Part shown: positions 31,251 through 40,338 of the stretch, piece after piece | Numbering within the stretch: position 1 is the first letter of the stretch | Layout: every line of letters begins with the position of its first letter | Origin: Pseudomonadota bacterium | GTDB taxonomy: Bacteria; Pseudomonadota; Alphaproteobacteria; Reyranellales; Reyranellaceae | Reading direction: 5' to 3' | Length of the DNA stretch: 50,821 bases | Assembly: GCA_020160955.1 (NCBI GenBank) | Contig: JAIUOX010000023.1 | Coordinates: 1-50,821 of the forward strand | The notes under the pieces: model-generated | What the model saw: only the letters and a program-made list of their open reading frames with translations | Told to the model about the DNA's origin: nothing | Database searches by the model: none | Translations under genes and position numbers: made by a program

Positions 31251-32234
31251 ATGCGCGCCGTCGTCTGCGACCGCCTCGACGGCGACCCGTCGGTCCTCCG
31301 CGTCGCGGAGATGCCGGTGCCGGAGATCGGCGACGGCGACCTGCTGATCAAGGTCGGCGCCGCCTCGGTCAATTTCCCCGACGTGCTGATGCTGTCGGCC
31401 TCCTACCAGCACAAGCCCGAGCTGCCCTACATCCCGGGCATGGAAGGCGCCGGCACCGTGGTCGCCGTGGGCGCCGCCGTGACGCCCTGGAAGGTCGGCG
31501 ACCGCCTGATCTTCGGCGTCAAGCCGGGCGCCTTCGCCGAGTACGTGAAGGTGCCGGCGGCCGGCCACCTGATGCGCGTGCCCGACGGCTGGTCCGATGC
31601 CGAGGCGGCGTCGTTCCGGGTCGGCGCCGTCACCGCCTTCCACTCGCTGGTCCACCGCGCGGCGCTGAAGGCCCGCGAGGTCCTGCTGGTCCACGGCGCC
31701 TCGGGCGGCGTCGGCATGGCGGCGGTCCAGCTCGGCAAGCATCTCGGCGCGCGGGTGATCGCCACCGGCAGCGACGATCGTCGGCTGGCCGTGGTGCGCG
31801 AGCAGGGCGCCGACTTCGTGGTCAACCTGCGGACCGACGACATGGTGTCGGTGGTCAAGGGCCTGACCGACGGCCGCGGCGCCGACGTGGTGTTCGACCC
31901 GGTGGGCGGCGAGGTGCTGGAGAAGTCGATGCGCGCCTCGGCCTACGGTGCGCGCCTGCTGGTCGTCGGCTTCACCTCGGGCGGGCCGACCAAGATCATG
32001 TCCAACCACGTGCTGATCAAGGGCCTGTCGATCCTCGGCGTGCGGGCCGGCGAGACGGCGCGCCGCGAGGGCACGGGCTACTTCCGCGACTACGCCACGG
32101 AACTGCCGAAGCTCGCCGCGCAGGGCGTGATGCGCCCCCACATCTCCCACCGCTTCCCGCTCGAGCGCGTGGCCGACGCCATGCGCGTCCTGATCGACCG
32201 CCAGGTCATCGGCAAGGTCGTCATCGAGATCTGA
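31251..32234 (+). CDS. NADPH:quinone oxidoreductase (zinc-free MDR family)
   Basis: 327 residues. The GroES-like N-terminus includes 'AASVNFPDVLMLSASYQHKP' and 'IPGMEGAGTVVAVGAAVTPW'. The Rossmann part has 'VLLVHGASGGVGMAAVQLGK' (NADPH loop) and 'DVVFDPVGGEVLEKSM'. No zinc ligands of alcohol dehydrogenases are seen, as in QOR/zeta-crystallin. It reduces quinones or enones. The ATG lies 4 bp behind the carbamoyltransferase stop, so it is likely co-transcribed, though its chemistry has no clear link to carbamoylation. Repeat copy C follows the stop. Confidence 0.92.
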   Translation: MRAVVCDRLDGDPSVLRVAEMPVPEIGDGDLLIKVGAASVNFPDVLMLSASYQHKPELPYIPGMEGAGTVVAVGAAVTPWKVGDRLIFGVKPGAFAEYVKVPAAGHLMRVPDGWSDAEAASFRVGAVTAFHSLVHRAALKAREVLLVHGASGGVGMAAVQLGKHLGARVIATGSDDRRLAVVREQGADFVVNLRTDDMVSVVKGLTDGRGADVVFDPVGGEVLEKSMRASAYGARLLVVGFTSGGPTKIMSNHVLIKGLSILGVRAGETARREGTGYFRDYATELPKLAAQGVMRPHISHRFPLERVADAMRVLIDRQVIGKVVIEI

Positions 32235-32300
32235 AGGGGCCCTCGCTCACGCTCGGGATGACAGCTCTTCTTGTCATCCCGAGCGCAGCGAGGGACCTTT
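32235..32300. repeat. Dispersed inverted repeat, copy C
   Basis: The left arm begins AAGGGGCCCTCGCTCACGCT, a diverged form, and the right arm is CATCCCGAGCGCAGCGAGGG plus ACCTTT, identical to copies A and B. It starts right behind the quinone oxidoreductase stop codon and ends 4 bp before the stop of the convergent OmpA-like gene. Confidence 0.9.
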
Positions 32301-32304
32301 CCCA

Positions 32305-32742
32305 TCATCGCGCGAACAGGATCGTGACCTTGCGGTCTTCCTCGGAGGAGTCGCGGCGGCCGAGGCTCATGTTGCCGAAGGCCTCGGGGTCGGCGGCGAT
32401 CACCACGTCCTTCGCCGGGTAGCCGTCGCGGATCAGTTCCGCCGCCACCGCCTGCGCGCGCTCGCGCGCCAGCTTGAGGTTGTAGGCCTTGTCGCCCAGC
32501 TTGTCGGTGTGGCCGATCAGGCAGATCTGCGAGACCTGGCGATCCTTGGCGGTCTTCACCGCGGCGGCGATCACCGGCTTGTCGGCCGGCCGCACGTGGG
32601 CGCTGTTGAGGTCGAACAGCACCCATACCGGTGGCGGCTGGTTGGCGCCGCCGCCCCGGGCGCAGGTCCCGATGGTCTGGGCGAAGGACGGGGCCGTGCC
32701 GAGGAGGAGGGTGGCGGCCGCCATCGCTGCGATCTTGTTCAT
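32305..32742 (-). CDS. OmpA-like peptidoglycan-binding protein
   Basis: 145 residues: a signal peptide ('MNKIAAMAAATLLLGTAPSF', then AQ) and a single OmpA C-terminal-like domain: 'VLFDLNSAHVRPADKPVIAA', 'ICLIGHTDKLGDKAYNLKLA' and 'RERAQAVAAELIRDGYPAKD'. Asp in 'GHTDKLG' and Arg in 'LARERA' match the diaminopimelate-binding positions. It is a periplasmic envelope-anchoring protein without a beta-barrel. ATG 32742 has AGGAGA upstream. It is divergent from the Rieske oxygenase gene across 89 bp. Confidence 0.9.
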   Translation of the reverse strand: MNKIAAMAAATLLLGTAPSFAQTIGTCARGGGANQPPPVWVLFDLNSAHVRPADKPVIAAAVKTAKDRQVSQICLIGHTDKLGDKAYNLKLARERAQAVAAELIRDGYPAKDVVIAADPEAFGNMSLGRRDSSEEDRKVTILFAR

Positions 32743-32831
32743 CTGTCTTCTCCTTGCTTGTCGCCAGCCTGCTCTGCTTCTAGCCTCGGCTCAAGAAGAT
32801 CGAGGGACGGAAACCGCCAGCGGAGACGGCC

Positions 32832-33992
32832 ATGCAGCACGCCGACCAGGTCGCGTATCTCGAGCGCATGTTGCGCATGGTGCGGACCAACACGCGCGAC
32901 GACGGGCCCGGCCTGTCCTACACGGCGGTCGACAGCTACTTCGACCCCGAGCGATATCGCCGCGAGGTCGGGCTGATGTTCCGCCGCCAGCCGGTGGTCG
33001 TCGCCTTCTCCGGCCAGCTGCGCCGCCCCGGCGACTTCGTCACCCACGACGCGACCGGCCAGCCGATCCTGGTCGCCCGCGGCACCGACGGCGTGCTGCG
33101 CGCCTTCCTCAACGTCTGCCGCCATCGCTCCGGCACGGTCGAGCAGAAGCCGTGCGGCGCCAACAAGCGCGCCTTCGTCTGCGCCTACCACGGCTGGAGC
33201 TACGACCTCACCGGCCGGCTGGTCGGCATCACCGACGGCGCGGGGTTCGGCGACCTCGACAAGTCGACGCACGGGCTGCGGCGGCTCAAGGTCGCCGAGA
33301 AGTACGGCCTGGTGTGGGTCGTGCCGACGGCGCTCGACGACGGCGAACCGGCCGATCTCGACATCGACGCCTGGCTCGGTCCGCTGGCCCCCGACCTCGC
33401 CGGCTGGGACATGGCGGGCTGGGAGGTGCAGGAGTCGTTGCCGATCCGGCCGCGCATGAACTGGAAGCTGGTGATCGACACCTTCCTCGAGCTCTACCAC
33501 TTCCGCTACCTCCACCCCGGCAGCGTCTACCCGCTGTTCCTCGACAACATCGCGACCTACGAGCGGATGGACCGCCACGTCCGGCTGTCGGCGGCCAAGC
33601 GGTCGCTGGTCGAGCTCGAGGGGCAGCCGAAGGAGACGTGGAAGATCCTCGACCACGCCATCGTGCTCTACCTGCTGTTCCCGAACACCGTGCTTGCCTA
33701 CACGCAGGACCATTGCGGCGTGTTCTCGAGCTTCCCCGTGGGACCCGACGAATCGGTGATGCAGCTCACCATGCTGGTGTCGCCGGAAGAGAAGGCGCGC
33801 AAACCCGACAGCTACTGGAAGACCAACGTCGACCTGTTCACCGCGGCGCTGGGCGAGGACTTCGCGATGGGCGAGTCGATCCAGCGCAACTTCCGCAGCG
33901 GCGCCAACCGGCACCAGACCTTCGGCAAGTTCGAGAAGGCGCTGGGCTGGTACCACCGCGAGATCGACGCGGCACTCGAGGCAGCCTCCTGA
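32832..33992 (+). CDS. Rieske aromatic ring-hydroxylating oxygenase, alpha subunit
   Basis: 386 residues. The Rieske 2Fe-2S site is Cys96-x-His98 ('NVCRHRSG') and Cys117-x2-His120 ('VCAYHGWSYD'). The mononuclear iron site is His223, His228 ('LELYHFRYLHPG') and Asp343 ('GEDFAMGESIQ'), with Glu220 at the bridging position, as in carnitine/choline-type oxygenases. It hydroxylates or demethylates an organic substrate with O2 and electrons from a reductase that is not encoded nearby. No beta subunit follows, so it is probably an alpha-only enzyme. ATG 32832 follows GGAGACGG. Confidence 0.93.
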   Translation: MQHADQVAYLERMLRMVRTNTRDDGPGLSYTAVDSYFDPERYRREVGLMFRRQPVVVAFSGQLRRPGDFVTHDATGQPILVARGTDGVLRAFLNVCRHRSGTVEQKPCGANKRAFVCAYHGWSYDLTGRLVGITDGAGFGDLDKSTHGLRRLKVAEKYGLVWVVPTALDDGEPADLDIDAWLGPLAPDLAGWDMAGWEVQESLPIRPRMNWKLVIDTFLELYHFRYLHPGSVYPLFLDNIATYERMDRHVRLSAAKRSLVELEGQPKETWKILDHAIVLYLLFPNTVLAYTQDHCGVFSSFPVGPDESVMQLTMLVSPEEKARKPDSYWKTNVDLFTAALGEDFAMGESIQRNFRSGANRHQTFGKFEKALGWYHREIDAALEAAS

Positions 33993-33999
33993 AACGACA

Positions 34000-34027
34000 A
34001 CGGCCGCATCCCGGAGGACGCGGCCGT
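34000..34027. terminator. Hairpin between convergent genes
   Basis: ACGGCCGC and GCGGCCGT form an 8-bp stem around a 12-nt loop, in the 58-bp gap between the Rieske gene (ends 33992) and the minus-strand gene ending at 34051. No T-run follows, so termination would be weak. Confidence 0.45.
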
Positions 34028-34050
34028 CGCGCTTCCCCGCAGGGAAGGAA

Positions 34051-34575
34051 CTACTTGATCGTCACCTGGTGGGTGACCTTCTCGCCGTCGGTCACGGTCA
34101 GCTCGCGGAAGCCCAGCAGCTTCAGCAGGTCGAAGAAGGTCGCGTCCTCGGCCACGGTGCGCTCCTGGAAGAACGGCGACAGGCGCGACATGGTGGTCAT
34201 GTTCGCGAGCAGCGCGCGCATCCGGTAGACCGTGTTCAGCTCGCCGCCCTGCATGCCGACGATGATCATCTTGTCGGCCTTCTCGCCCTTGGCGAAGACG
34301 GCGTAGGGAACGCGGTAGGCCGACTGGATCGTGCCCTGCGAGACCACGGTGGTGAACTGGATGCGCTGGGCGCGGTCCATGTTCGGCAGGGTCTGCAACT
34401 GCGACTCGAACACCTCGGTCGAGGTCGGCTTCGGGTAGTAGTAGCCGATGTAGCGGTCCTCGCCCTTGGCGGCCGGGGCAGCGGTGGCCGGCTTGGCCGG
34501 GGCCTGCTGGGCCAGCGCGGGCACGGCCAGCGCGGTGAGGGCGAGGGCCATCGCGGCCACGGCAGTCTTCTTCAT
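34051..34575 (-). CDS. Exported protein of unknown function
   Basis: 174 residues from ATG 34575 (GGGGAGA upstream). The signal peptide is 'MKKTAVAAMALALTALAVPA' with LAQQ cleavage and an Ala/Pro linker. The mature part has 'DRYIGYYYPKPTSTEVFESQ', 'MDRAQRIQFTTVVSQGTIQS', 'DKMIIVGMQGGELNTVYRMR' and 'TFFDLLKLLGFRELTVTDGE'. It looks like a compact periplasmic alpha/beta domain. I cannot name the family. It is 28 bp downstream of the SDR gene on the same strand, so it may be in an operon with it. Confidence 0.75.
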   Translation of the reverse strand: MKKTAVAAMALALTALAVPALAQQAPAKPATAAPAAKGEDRYIGYYYPKPTSTEVFESQLQTLPNMDRAQRIQFTTVVSQGTIQSAYRVPYAVFAKGEKADKMIIVGMQGGELNTVYRMRALLANMTTMSRLSPFFQERTVAEDATFFDLLKLLGFRELTVTDGEKVTHQVTIK

Positions 34576-34603
34576 CTGGGTGTCTCCCCGAGGGTGTTTC
34601 CGG

Positions 34604-35377
34604 CTAGAAAAGGGTATAGCCGCCATCGATCACAAAGTCGCGGCCCGTCGTGTAGGCCGTGGCGTCGCTGGCGAGGTACACCGCGATCGGGCCGAAGTCG
34701 GCGCCGACGCCCCACCGCCGCTCGGGAATGCGCGGTAGCACATTGCCTGCAAACTTGGGGTTGGCGACGGCGTTGGCCGTCATCTCGGTCTCGATCCAGC
34801 CCGGCAGGATCGAGTTGACCGAGATCTTGTAGCGGGCCAGCTCGACCGCCAGCGCCCGCACCATGGCGCAGACGCCACCCTTGGAGGCGCCGTAGTGGCT
34901 GGAGCGGGCGGCGCCCTCGATCGCCGCGGTGCTGGCCATGGCGACCAGCGAGCCGCCCTTGCCGCGCTCGGCCATGTGGCGGGCGGCGGCCCGGAAGGTG
35001 AAGAACACGCCGTCGAGATTGACCCGCATCACGCGGCGCCACTCTTCGTAGTCCATCTCGAGGATCGCGCCCTTGCCGCGGCCGGAGACGCCGGCGTTGG
35101 CGACGCAGTTGTCGACGTGGCCCATCACCTTGAGCGTCTCGGCGAAGGCGTCCTGGACCTGCTTCTCGTCACCGACATCGACGATCTGGGCGTGGACCTT
35201 GCGGCCATGGCGCTTCAGCTTCTCGACGGCGGCGGCGTTCTTGGTGGGGTTGGTGCCCCAGATGCAGACGTCGGCGCCCGCCTCGGCCAGGGCATCGGCC
35301 ATGCCGAAGCCGATGCCGCCGTTGCCGCCGGTCACCAGCGACACCTTGCCCGTCAGATCGAAGCCCTTGTAGGCCAT
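34604..35377 (-). CDS. Short-chain dehydrogenase/reductase, classical
   Basis: 257 residues with a complete classical SDR set: '[20 protein letters not shown]' (NAD(P) loop), '[11 protein letters not shown]', catalytic Ser in '[16 protein letters not shown]', Tyr and Lys in '[16 protein letters not shown]' and '[16 protein letters not shown]' at the C-terminus. In contrast to the SDRs at 12457 and 21030, the Tyr-x3-Lys pair is intact. It oxidises or reduces a hydroxy/keto substrate. ATG 35377 has GGGGGAA upstream. Confidence 0.93.
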   Translation of the reverse strand: MAYKGFDLTGKVSLVTGGNGGIGFGMADALAEAGADVCIWGTNPTKNAAAVEKLKRHGRKVHAQIVDVGDEKQVQDAFAETLKVMGHVDNCVANAGVSGRGKGAILEMDYEEWRRVMRVNLDGVFFTFRAAARHMAERGKGGSLVAMASTAAIEGAARSSHYGASKGGVCAMVRALAVELARYKISVNSILPGWIETEMTANAVANPKFAGNVLPRIPERRWGVGADFGPIAVYLASDATAYTTGRDFVIDGGYTLF

Positions 35378-35412
35378 TGTGCGTTCCCCCGGAATTCCAG
35401 TCCGAATCGAAA

Positions 35413-35440
35413 GACCGGGCGGATATGACCCCGCCCGGTC
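35413..35440 (-). terminator. Intrinsic terminator of the pirin gene
   Basis: GACCGGGCGG / CCGCCCGGTC is a perfect 10-bp stem with an 8-nt loop. Read on the minus strand it is followed by TTTCGATT. It lies 23 bp beyond the pirin stop and before the SDR start at 35377. Confidence 0.65.
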
Positions 35441-35463
35441 CCGACCGTCAATTCCGCGAACGC

Positions 35464-36180
35464 TCAGGTGAGCGGGTCGGTTTCGACCAGCACAATCTCG
35501 GCGTCCTCGAGCGCCTTCAGCTCGATCTCGGCCACGTCGACGACCGCCACGCCGTCGCGCGCCTTGGCGGTGACCGGGGCGCCGCCGGCGCCGCTGACCT
35601 CGATCTTGCCGCGCGCCGGCACCAGGTAGGCCGGCTTGCCGTCGAGCTTCTGGCGGATCGTCTGGCCGGCCTTCAGCGTGCCGGCATAGAGCGCGCCGTC
35701 GGCGTAGAGCGGGATCGCGCCCTCGTGGCCACGACCGGACGCCAGCGGCTGCAGCGCGCCGTCGCGGGCCTCGGCCGGGAACTTCACGGTCTCCCAGCGC
35801 GCCGGCACGCCCTGCTGGTTGGGCAGGATCCAGATCTGGAACAGCTCGGTCTCCGCGCCTTCCATGTTGTACTCGGCGTGCTGGATGCCGCGGCCGGCGC
35901 TCATCACCTGGATCTGCCCGGCCTCGGTACGGCCCTGGTTGCCGAGATGGTCCTGGTGGGTGATCGCGCCGCGGATGATGTAGGTCACGATCTCCATGTC
36001 GCGGTGAGGATGCGGCGGGAAGCCCGACTGCGGCGCGATGCGGTCGTTGTTCCACACGCGCAGGGCGCCCCAGTGGACGCGCGCCGGGTCACGGTACTCG
36101 GCGAAGCTGAAGTGGAAGTTGGCGTTCAGCCAGCCGTGGTCCGACTTGCCGAGCTTCTCGAAGGGTCGCAGTTCGATCAT
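35464..36180 (-). CDS. Pirin-family cupin protein
   Basis: A 238-residue bicupin. The metal site of the N-terminal cupin is visible in '[20 protein letters not shown]', '[11 protein letters not shown]' and '[11 protein letters not shown]': three His and a Glu, as in YhhW and human pirin. Bacterial pirins include quercetin dioxygenases; others act as redox-sensitive regulators. The second cupin ('[20 protein letters not shown]') lacks obvious ligands, as usual. It has its own terminator. Confidence 0.93.
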   Translation of the reverse strand: MIELRPFEKLGKSDHGWLNANFHFSFAEYRDPARVHWGALRVWNNDRIAPQSGFPPHPHRDMEIVTYIIRGAITHQDHLGNQGRTEAGQIQVMSAGRGIQHAEYNMEGAETELFQIWILPNQQGVPARWETVKFPAEARDGALQPLASGRGHEGAIPLYADGALYAGTLKAGQTIRQKLDGKPAYLVPARGKIEVSGAGGAPVTAKARDGVAVVDVAEIELKALEDAEIVLVETDPLT

Positions 36181-36294
36181 GGTTGTTCACCTCTTGGGGC
36201 CAATGTGGCCAAGGACCAAGGGCGATCAAGTTTCGGATTGGTTACCGTTCCTTGCGGGGCAGCGGGGCGACAGCCCGGCGCGACCAACGCGTGG

Positions 36295-37278
36295 TCAGTC
36301 GGGAACGACGATGATCTTGCCGTCGAGCCGGACCGACTTGTCCTCGAGCAGGCGATGGGCCTCGCGCGCCTGCGACAGCGGCAGGCGCCGCGCGATCGCG
36401 CCGCGCAGCCGGCCGTCGGCGGCCAGCGCGTTGATGCGGTCGGCGCAGCGCCGCATCTCGTCGACCGTGGCGTAGGTGATGGCGAAGCCGACGATCGACA
36501 CGTCGTTCACGTACAGCGCGCCGACCGGCAGGACCGGCTGCGCGCCCAGCCCCGACATCACCACGATGCGGCCGCGCCGTCGCAGGTGGGCCAGCGCGAA
36601 GGCGAGGTCCTGGCGGCCCGACAGGTCCCAGTAGACGTCGATGCCGTCCGGCGCCGCGGCGCGCAGCTCGTCGGCCAGCGCCGGGCTGCGGTAGTCGAGC
36701 GCCGCCGCCGCGCCGTCGGCCCGGCAGGTGGCGCGGCCGGCGTCGGTGCCGGCGGTGGCGATCACGCGGGCGCCCAGGCCGGTCGCGACCTGGACCAGCG
36801 CGCGCCCGACGTTGCCGGCGCCGCCGTTCACGAACACGACCTGGCCGGCTGCCAGTCCGCCCAGGCGCTCGATGCCGAGGCAGGCGGTCAGGCCGGCATG
36901 GGCCACCGCCATGATGTCCTCGAAGCCGACCGCGGCGGGCAGCGCGTAGAGCAGGTCCTCGCGCACCGCGGAGAACGCCGCGAAGCTGCCCTGGCGGCCG
37001 TCGATGCCCTGGTTGTTGCACCACACCCGGTCGCCGGCCGCGAAGCCGCGCACCGCGCCGCCGACCGCCTCCACCGTCCCGGCGAGGTCGCGGCCGATCA
37101 CGAAGGGGAAGGGCAGGTCCATCGCGACCAGGCCCTGGCGGATGTAGGTGTCGACCGGGTCGACCGCGGCGGCGTGCAGGCGCACCAGCACCTCGTTCGC
37201 GGCCGGTGTCGGCACCGGCAGGTCGCCGATCTCGATCACGTCGGGCGGGCCGGTACGCCGGATGAAGGCGGCTTGCAT
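36295..37278 (-). CDS. NADPH:quinone reductase (MDR family)
   Basis: 327 residues. The N-terminal part has '[14 protein letters not shown]' and '[20 protein letters not shown]'. The Rossmann loop is '[20 protein letters not shown]' and later '[20 protein letters not shown]'. No zinc ligands are seen. It is of the same class as the gene at 31251 but clearly not a close duplicate. It is divergent from queC across 75 bp, and 114 bp separate it from the pirin gene upstream on the minus strand. Confidence 0.9.
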   Translation of the reverse strand: MQAAFIRRTGPPDVIEIGDLPVPTPAANEVLVRLHAAAVDPVDTYIRQGLVAMDLPFPFVIGRDLAGTVEAVGGAVRGFAAGDRVWCNNQGIDGRQGSFAAFSAVREDLLYALPAAVGFEDIMAVAHAGLTACLGIERLGGLAAGQVVFVNGGAGNVGRALVQVATGLGARVIATAGTDAGRATCRADGAAAALDYRSPALADELRAAAPDGIDVYWDLSGRQDLAFALAHLRRRGRIVVMSGLGAQPVLPVGALYVNDVSIVGFAITYATVDEMRRCADRINALAADGRLRGAIARRLPLSQAREAHRLLEDKSVRLDGKIIVVPD

Positions 37279-37353
37279 CGCCCGACCCTAGGAGATGCCC
37301 CGGCCGGGCAGAAGCGGCTATCGTGCCGGTCCCGATCAGATTCCGGTGACCGC

Positions 37354-38070
37354 ATGCCCTCCGTCGACCCGTCCTCCGCCCTCGTCCTGTTCTCCGGCGG
37401 CCAGGACTCGACGACCTGCCTCGCCTGGGCGCTGTCGCGCTACGAGAGGGTCGAGACCATCGGCTTCGGCTACGGCCAGCGCCACGCCGTCGAGATGGAG
37501 GTGCGCGACCCGGTGCGACGCGGCCTCGCCGGCCTGTCGCCGGACTGGGCGCGGCGGCTCGGGCCCGACCACGTCGTGCCGCTCGACGTGCTGGGCCGCG
37601 TCAGCGTCAGCGCCCTGACCGCCGACCAGCCGATGGGCACCCGCGCCGACGGCCTGCCCAGCACTTTCGTGCCGGGGCGTAACCTCGTGTTCCTGACCTT
37701 CGCCGCCATCGTCGCCTTCCAGCGCGGCATCAAGCGGGTCGTGACCGGCGTCTGCGAGACCGACTTCTCGGGCTATCCCGACTGCCGCGACGACACGGTG
37801 AAGGCGCTGCAGGTCGCGCTCAACCTCGGCATGGAGGCGCGGCTGGTGCTGGAGACGCCGCTGATGTGGATCGACAAGGCCGAGACCTGGCAACTGGCGC
37901 ACGACCTCGGCGGCGGGCCGCTGGTCGACCTCGTCGTGGCCGACACCCACACCTGCTACGTCGGCGACCGCAGCCACCGCCACGACTGGGGCGCGGGCTG
38001 CGGCGCCTGCGACGCCTGCCGGTTGCGGGCCGCCGGCTGGGCGAAGTGGAAGGGCCTGCCGACCCCTTGA
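37354..38070 (+). CDS. queC: 7-cyano-7-deazaguanine (preQ0) synthase
   Basis: A 238-residue QueC. The PP-loop ATPase motif is '[19 protein letters not shown]', followed by '[14 protein letters not shown]', '[19 protein letters not shown]', '[20 protein letters not shown]' and 'METPL'-type '[13 protein letters not shown]'. The zinc site is formed by Cys in 'THTCYVG' and '[11 protein letters not shown]'. It converts carboxydeazaguanine to preQ0 with ATP and ammonia, for queuosine in tRNA. queD, queE and folE are not adjacent. Its last codons contain a sigma-32-like -35 box for htpG. Confidence 0.95.
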   Translation: MPSVDPSSALVLFSGGQDSTTCLAWALSRYERVETIGFGYGQRHAVEMEVRDPVRRGLAGLSPDWARRLGPDHVVPLDVLGRVSVSALTADQPMGTRADGLPSTFVPGRNLVFLTFAAIVAFQRGIKRVVTGVCETDFSGYPDCRDDTVKALQVALNLGMEARLVLETPLMWIDKAETWQLAHDLGGGPLVDLVVADTHTCYVGDRSHRHDWGAGCGACDACRLRAAGWAKWKGLPTP

Positions 38071-38093
38071 AACCGGCGCGGCGGTTCCCAAAT
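38066..38093 (+). promoter_or_regulatory. Sigma-32-type heat-shock promoter candidate for htpG
   Basis: CTTGAAA, a 14-bp spacer and CCCAAAT match the E. coli sigma-32 pattern (CTTGAAA-N13-15-CCCCATnT) in the -35 and most of the -10. The CTTGA overlaps the queC TGA. The predicted start near 38100 leaves a ~278-nt leader before htpG. Position in front of a classic heat-shock gene strengthens the match. Confidence 0.65.
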
Positions 38094-38163
38094 CGTCCGC
38101 CGCGGAGCGCCCATCCCCGGGGCCCGCGCGTTTGTCTCGACATGTTGCTCCACGGAGGACGTG

Positions 38164-38340
38164 ATGATTCAAGCAGGCGACCCGACCCGGACCCGGCCTG
38201 TTTCCCCGGTGACCGACCCCGATGCCGGACGCGCGCCGCCGCCGCGGCGGCTGGACGACGACACGGAGGCATCGGAAGAGGCGACTTTCGCCGTTCCGCC
38301 CCCGCCGCCGCCTTTCCCGCGGATCTTTCCGGGGCTATAG
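38164..38340 (+). CDS. Proline-rich 58-residue leader ORF before htpG
   Basis: This fills most of the 307-bp stretch between queC and htpG (38071-38377). The ATG at 38164 has a strong GGAGG five bases upstream. The product begins '[20 protein letters not shown]', has an acidic middle '[13 protein letters not shown]', PPP at residues 25-27 and six consecutive Pro at residues 45-50, and ends 'FPRIFPGL'. It stops 37 nt before the htpG ATG. Poly-Pro runs stall ribosomes without EF-P, so a translation-sensing leader is possible. Codon third positions are less GC-biased than in neighbouring genes, so it may also be non-coding. Confidence 0.45.
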   Translation: MIQAGDPTRTRPVSPVTDPDAGRAPPPRRLDDDTEASEEATFAVPPPPPPFPRIFPGL

Positions 38341-38377
38341 CCGGCACCGTCAGGACAACGACAAGGATCGGGAGAGC

Positions 38378-40261
38378 ATGACCGCGGACGCCGGCGCGCC
38401 AGCGCAGACGCATCAATTCCAGGCCGAAGTGGCCGAGCTGCTGAACCTGATGGTGCACTCGGTCTACTCGGAGACCGACGTGTTCCTGCGCGAACTGGTG
38501 TCCAACGCGTCCGACGCGCTGGACAAGGTGCGCTACGAGGCGATCGCCCGGCCCGAGCTGCTGGCCGGCGACGAGCGCCTGGCGATCCGCCTCGTGCCCG
38601 ACGACAAGGCGAAGACCCTGACGGTCGCCGACAACGGCATCGGCATGGATCGCCAGGAACTGATCGACAACCTCGGCACGCTGGCGCGCTCGGGCACCAA
38701 GGCGTTCCTCAAGGGCCTGAAGGACGCCAAGGACGGGCTCGGCCTGATCGGCCAGTTCGGCGTCGGCTTCTACGCCGCCTTCATGGTCGCCGACCGCATC
38801 GTCGTGACCAGCCGGCGCGCCGGCAGCGACGAGGCGTGGAGCTGGACCTCGACCGGCGGCGCCGGCTTCGAGGTCGCGCCGGCCGATGCCTCGGCGGTGA
38901 AGCGCGGCACCGAGATCGTGCTGCACCTCAAGGAGGACGCGCACAAGTACCTGCAGCCCTACGAGCTCGAGCGGATCGTGCGGACCTACTCCGACCACAT
39001 CCTGTTCCCGATCGAGCTGGTCGACGAAAAGGGCGAGGCCCGCCAGGTCAACGCCGCCAGCGCGCTGTGGCAGCGCTCGAAGTCGGAGGTCAAGCCGGAG
39101 GACTACACCCAGGCCTACCGCTCGATCGCCATGGCGTTCGACGAGCCGGCGCTCACCCTGCACTACAAGGTCGAGGGCCGGCAGTCCTACGCGGTGCTGC
39201 TGTTCGTGCCGACCACGCCGCCGTTCGACCTCGCCGATCCCGGCCGCAAGGGCCGCGTGAAGCTGTACGTGCGGCGCGTCTACATCACCGACGACGCCGA
39301 TCTGCTGCCGCCGTGGCTGCGCTTCGTGCGCGGCGTCGTCGACAGCGAGGACCTGCCGCTCAACCTGTCGCGCGAGATGCTGCAGAACAACCCGCAGGTC
39401 ATCCAGATCCGCAACGGCCTGGTCGGCCGCGTGCTGGGCGAGTTCGAGAGCTGTTCGGCCAAGGATGCCGAGGCGTGGGGCAGGATCTGGGACGCCTTTG
39501 GCCCGGTGCTGAAGGAGGGCCTGTACGAGGACGGCGAGCGCCGCGGCCAGCTGCTGGCGCTGGCGCGGTTCGCGACCACGGCGGGCGACGCGCCGCGCAC
39601 GCTCAAGCAGTACGTCGCTGACCTGCGGCCCAACCAGTCGGAGATCTACTACCTCGCCGGCGAGAGCGCCGAGCGTCTGCGCGCCAACCCGAAGCTCGAG
39701 GCGGCGCGGGCGCGCGGCATCGAGGTGCTGCTGCTCAGCGACCCGATCGACGCCTTCTGGACGATGATGCCGCAGGAGTTCGAGGGCCATAAGCTGCGCT
39801 CGCTGAGCCAGGGCGACGTCGACTTCGGCGAGGTACCGCTGGTCGACGACAAGGCCCCGGCCGACGACGGCGCGGCGCAGGACGACACGGCGGCGGCGAT
39901 CGCGGCGGTCAAGGAAGCGCTGGGCGACGCGGTGTCCGACGTGCGCGCCTCGCAGCGCCTGACCGAGAGCGCGTCGTGCCTCGTGGCGAGCGCGCAAGGT
40001 CGCGACCGCGAGCTGGAACGCCTGCTGGCGCGCAGCCAGCGCGGCAGCGGCGCCAAGCCGATCCTCGAACTGAACGGGCGCCACCCGCTGGTGAAGGCGG
40101 CGGGCGCCGCCAAGGCCGCCGGCCGGGCCGAGGAAGCGGCCGACATCGCCCACCTGCTGCTCGACCAGGCGCACATCCTCGATGGCGAGGTGCCGGCCGA
40201 TCCGGCGGCCTTCGCGCGCCGGCTCAACGCGCTGGTGGTGCGCGGCCTGTCGCCGGGCTGA
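38378..40261 (+). CDS. htpG: Hsp90-family chaperone HtpG
   Basis: 627 residues, full length. The GHKL ATPase domain shows '[20 protein letters not shown]', '[13 protein letters not shown]', '[13 protein letters not shown]' and '[17 protein letters not shown]'. The middle domain has '[20 protein letters not shown]' and '[18 protein letters not shown]', and the C-terminal dimer domain is present. It is a cytoplasmic ATP-dependent chaperone for protein folding under stress. ATG 38378 has GGAGAG just before it. It lies behind a sigma-32-like promoter and a short leader ORF. Confidence 0.97.
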   Translation: MTADAGAPAQTHQFQAEVAELLNLMVHSVYSETDVFLRELVSNASDALDKVRYEAIARPELLAGDERLAIRLVPDDKAKTLTVADNGIGMDRQELIDNLGTLARSGTKAFLKGLKDAKDGLGLIGQFGVGFYAAFMVADRIVVTSRRAGSDEAWSWTSTGGAGFEVAPADASAVKRGTEIVLHLKEDAHKYLQPYELERIVRTYSDHILFPIELVDEKGEARQVNAASALWQRSKSEVKPEDYTQAYRSIAMAFDEPALTLHYKVEGRQSYAVLLFVPTTPPFDLADPGRKGRVKLYVRRVYITDDADLLPPWLRFVRGVVDSEDLPLNLSREMLQNNPQVIQIRNGLVGRVLGEFESCSAKDAEAWGRIWDAFGPVLKEGLYEDGERRGQLLALARFATTAGDAPRTLKQYVADLRPNQSEIYYLAGESAERLRANPKLEAARARGIEVLLLSDPIDAFWTMMPQEFEGHKLRSLSQGDVDFGEVPLVDDKAPADDGAAQDDTAAAIAAVKEALGDAVSDVRASQRLTESASCLVASAQGRDRELERLLARSQRGSGAKPILELNGRHPLVKAAGAAKAAGRAEEAADIAHLLLDQAHILDGEVPADPAAFARRLNALVVRGLSPG

Positions 40262-40338
40262 CCCGGGAAGCCGGGCCGATCGTCACGAAGGACTGACGCC
40301 GAGGTGGACGTGCTGTCCACGCCCGCCGCCGCGCGCGA

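Noticed and set aside
37279..37353. PreQ1 riboswitch before queC
   Set aside because: The 75-bp divergent gap shows no aptamer-like pseudoknot with an A-rich tail.
38142..38381. Alternative leader frame whose TGA overlaps the htpG ATG
   Set aside because: The product is Arg/Ala-rich without structure and its ATG has no ribosome site; the frame at 38164 has GGAGG and a more protein-like composition. The ATGA overlap keeps it worth a glance.
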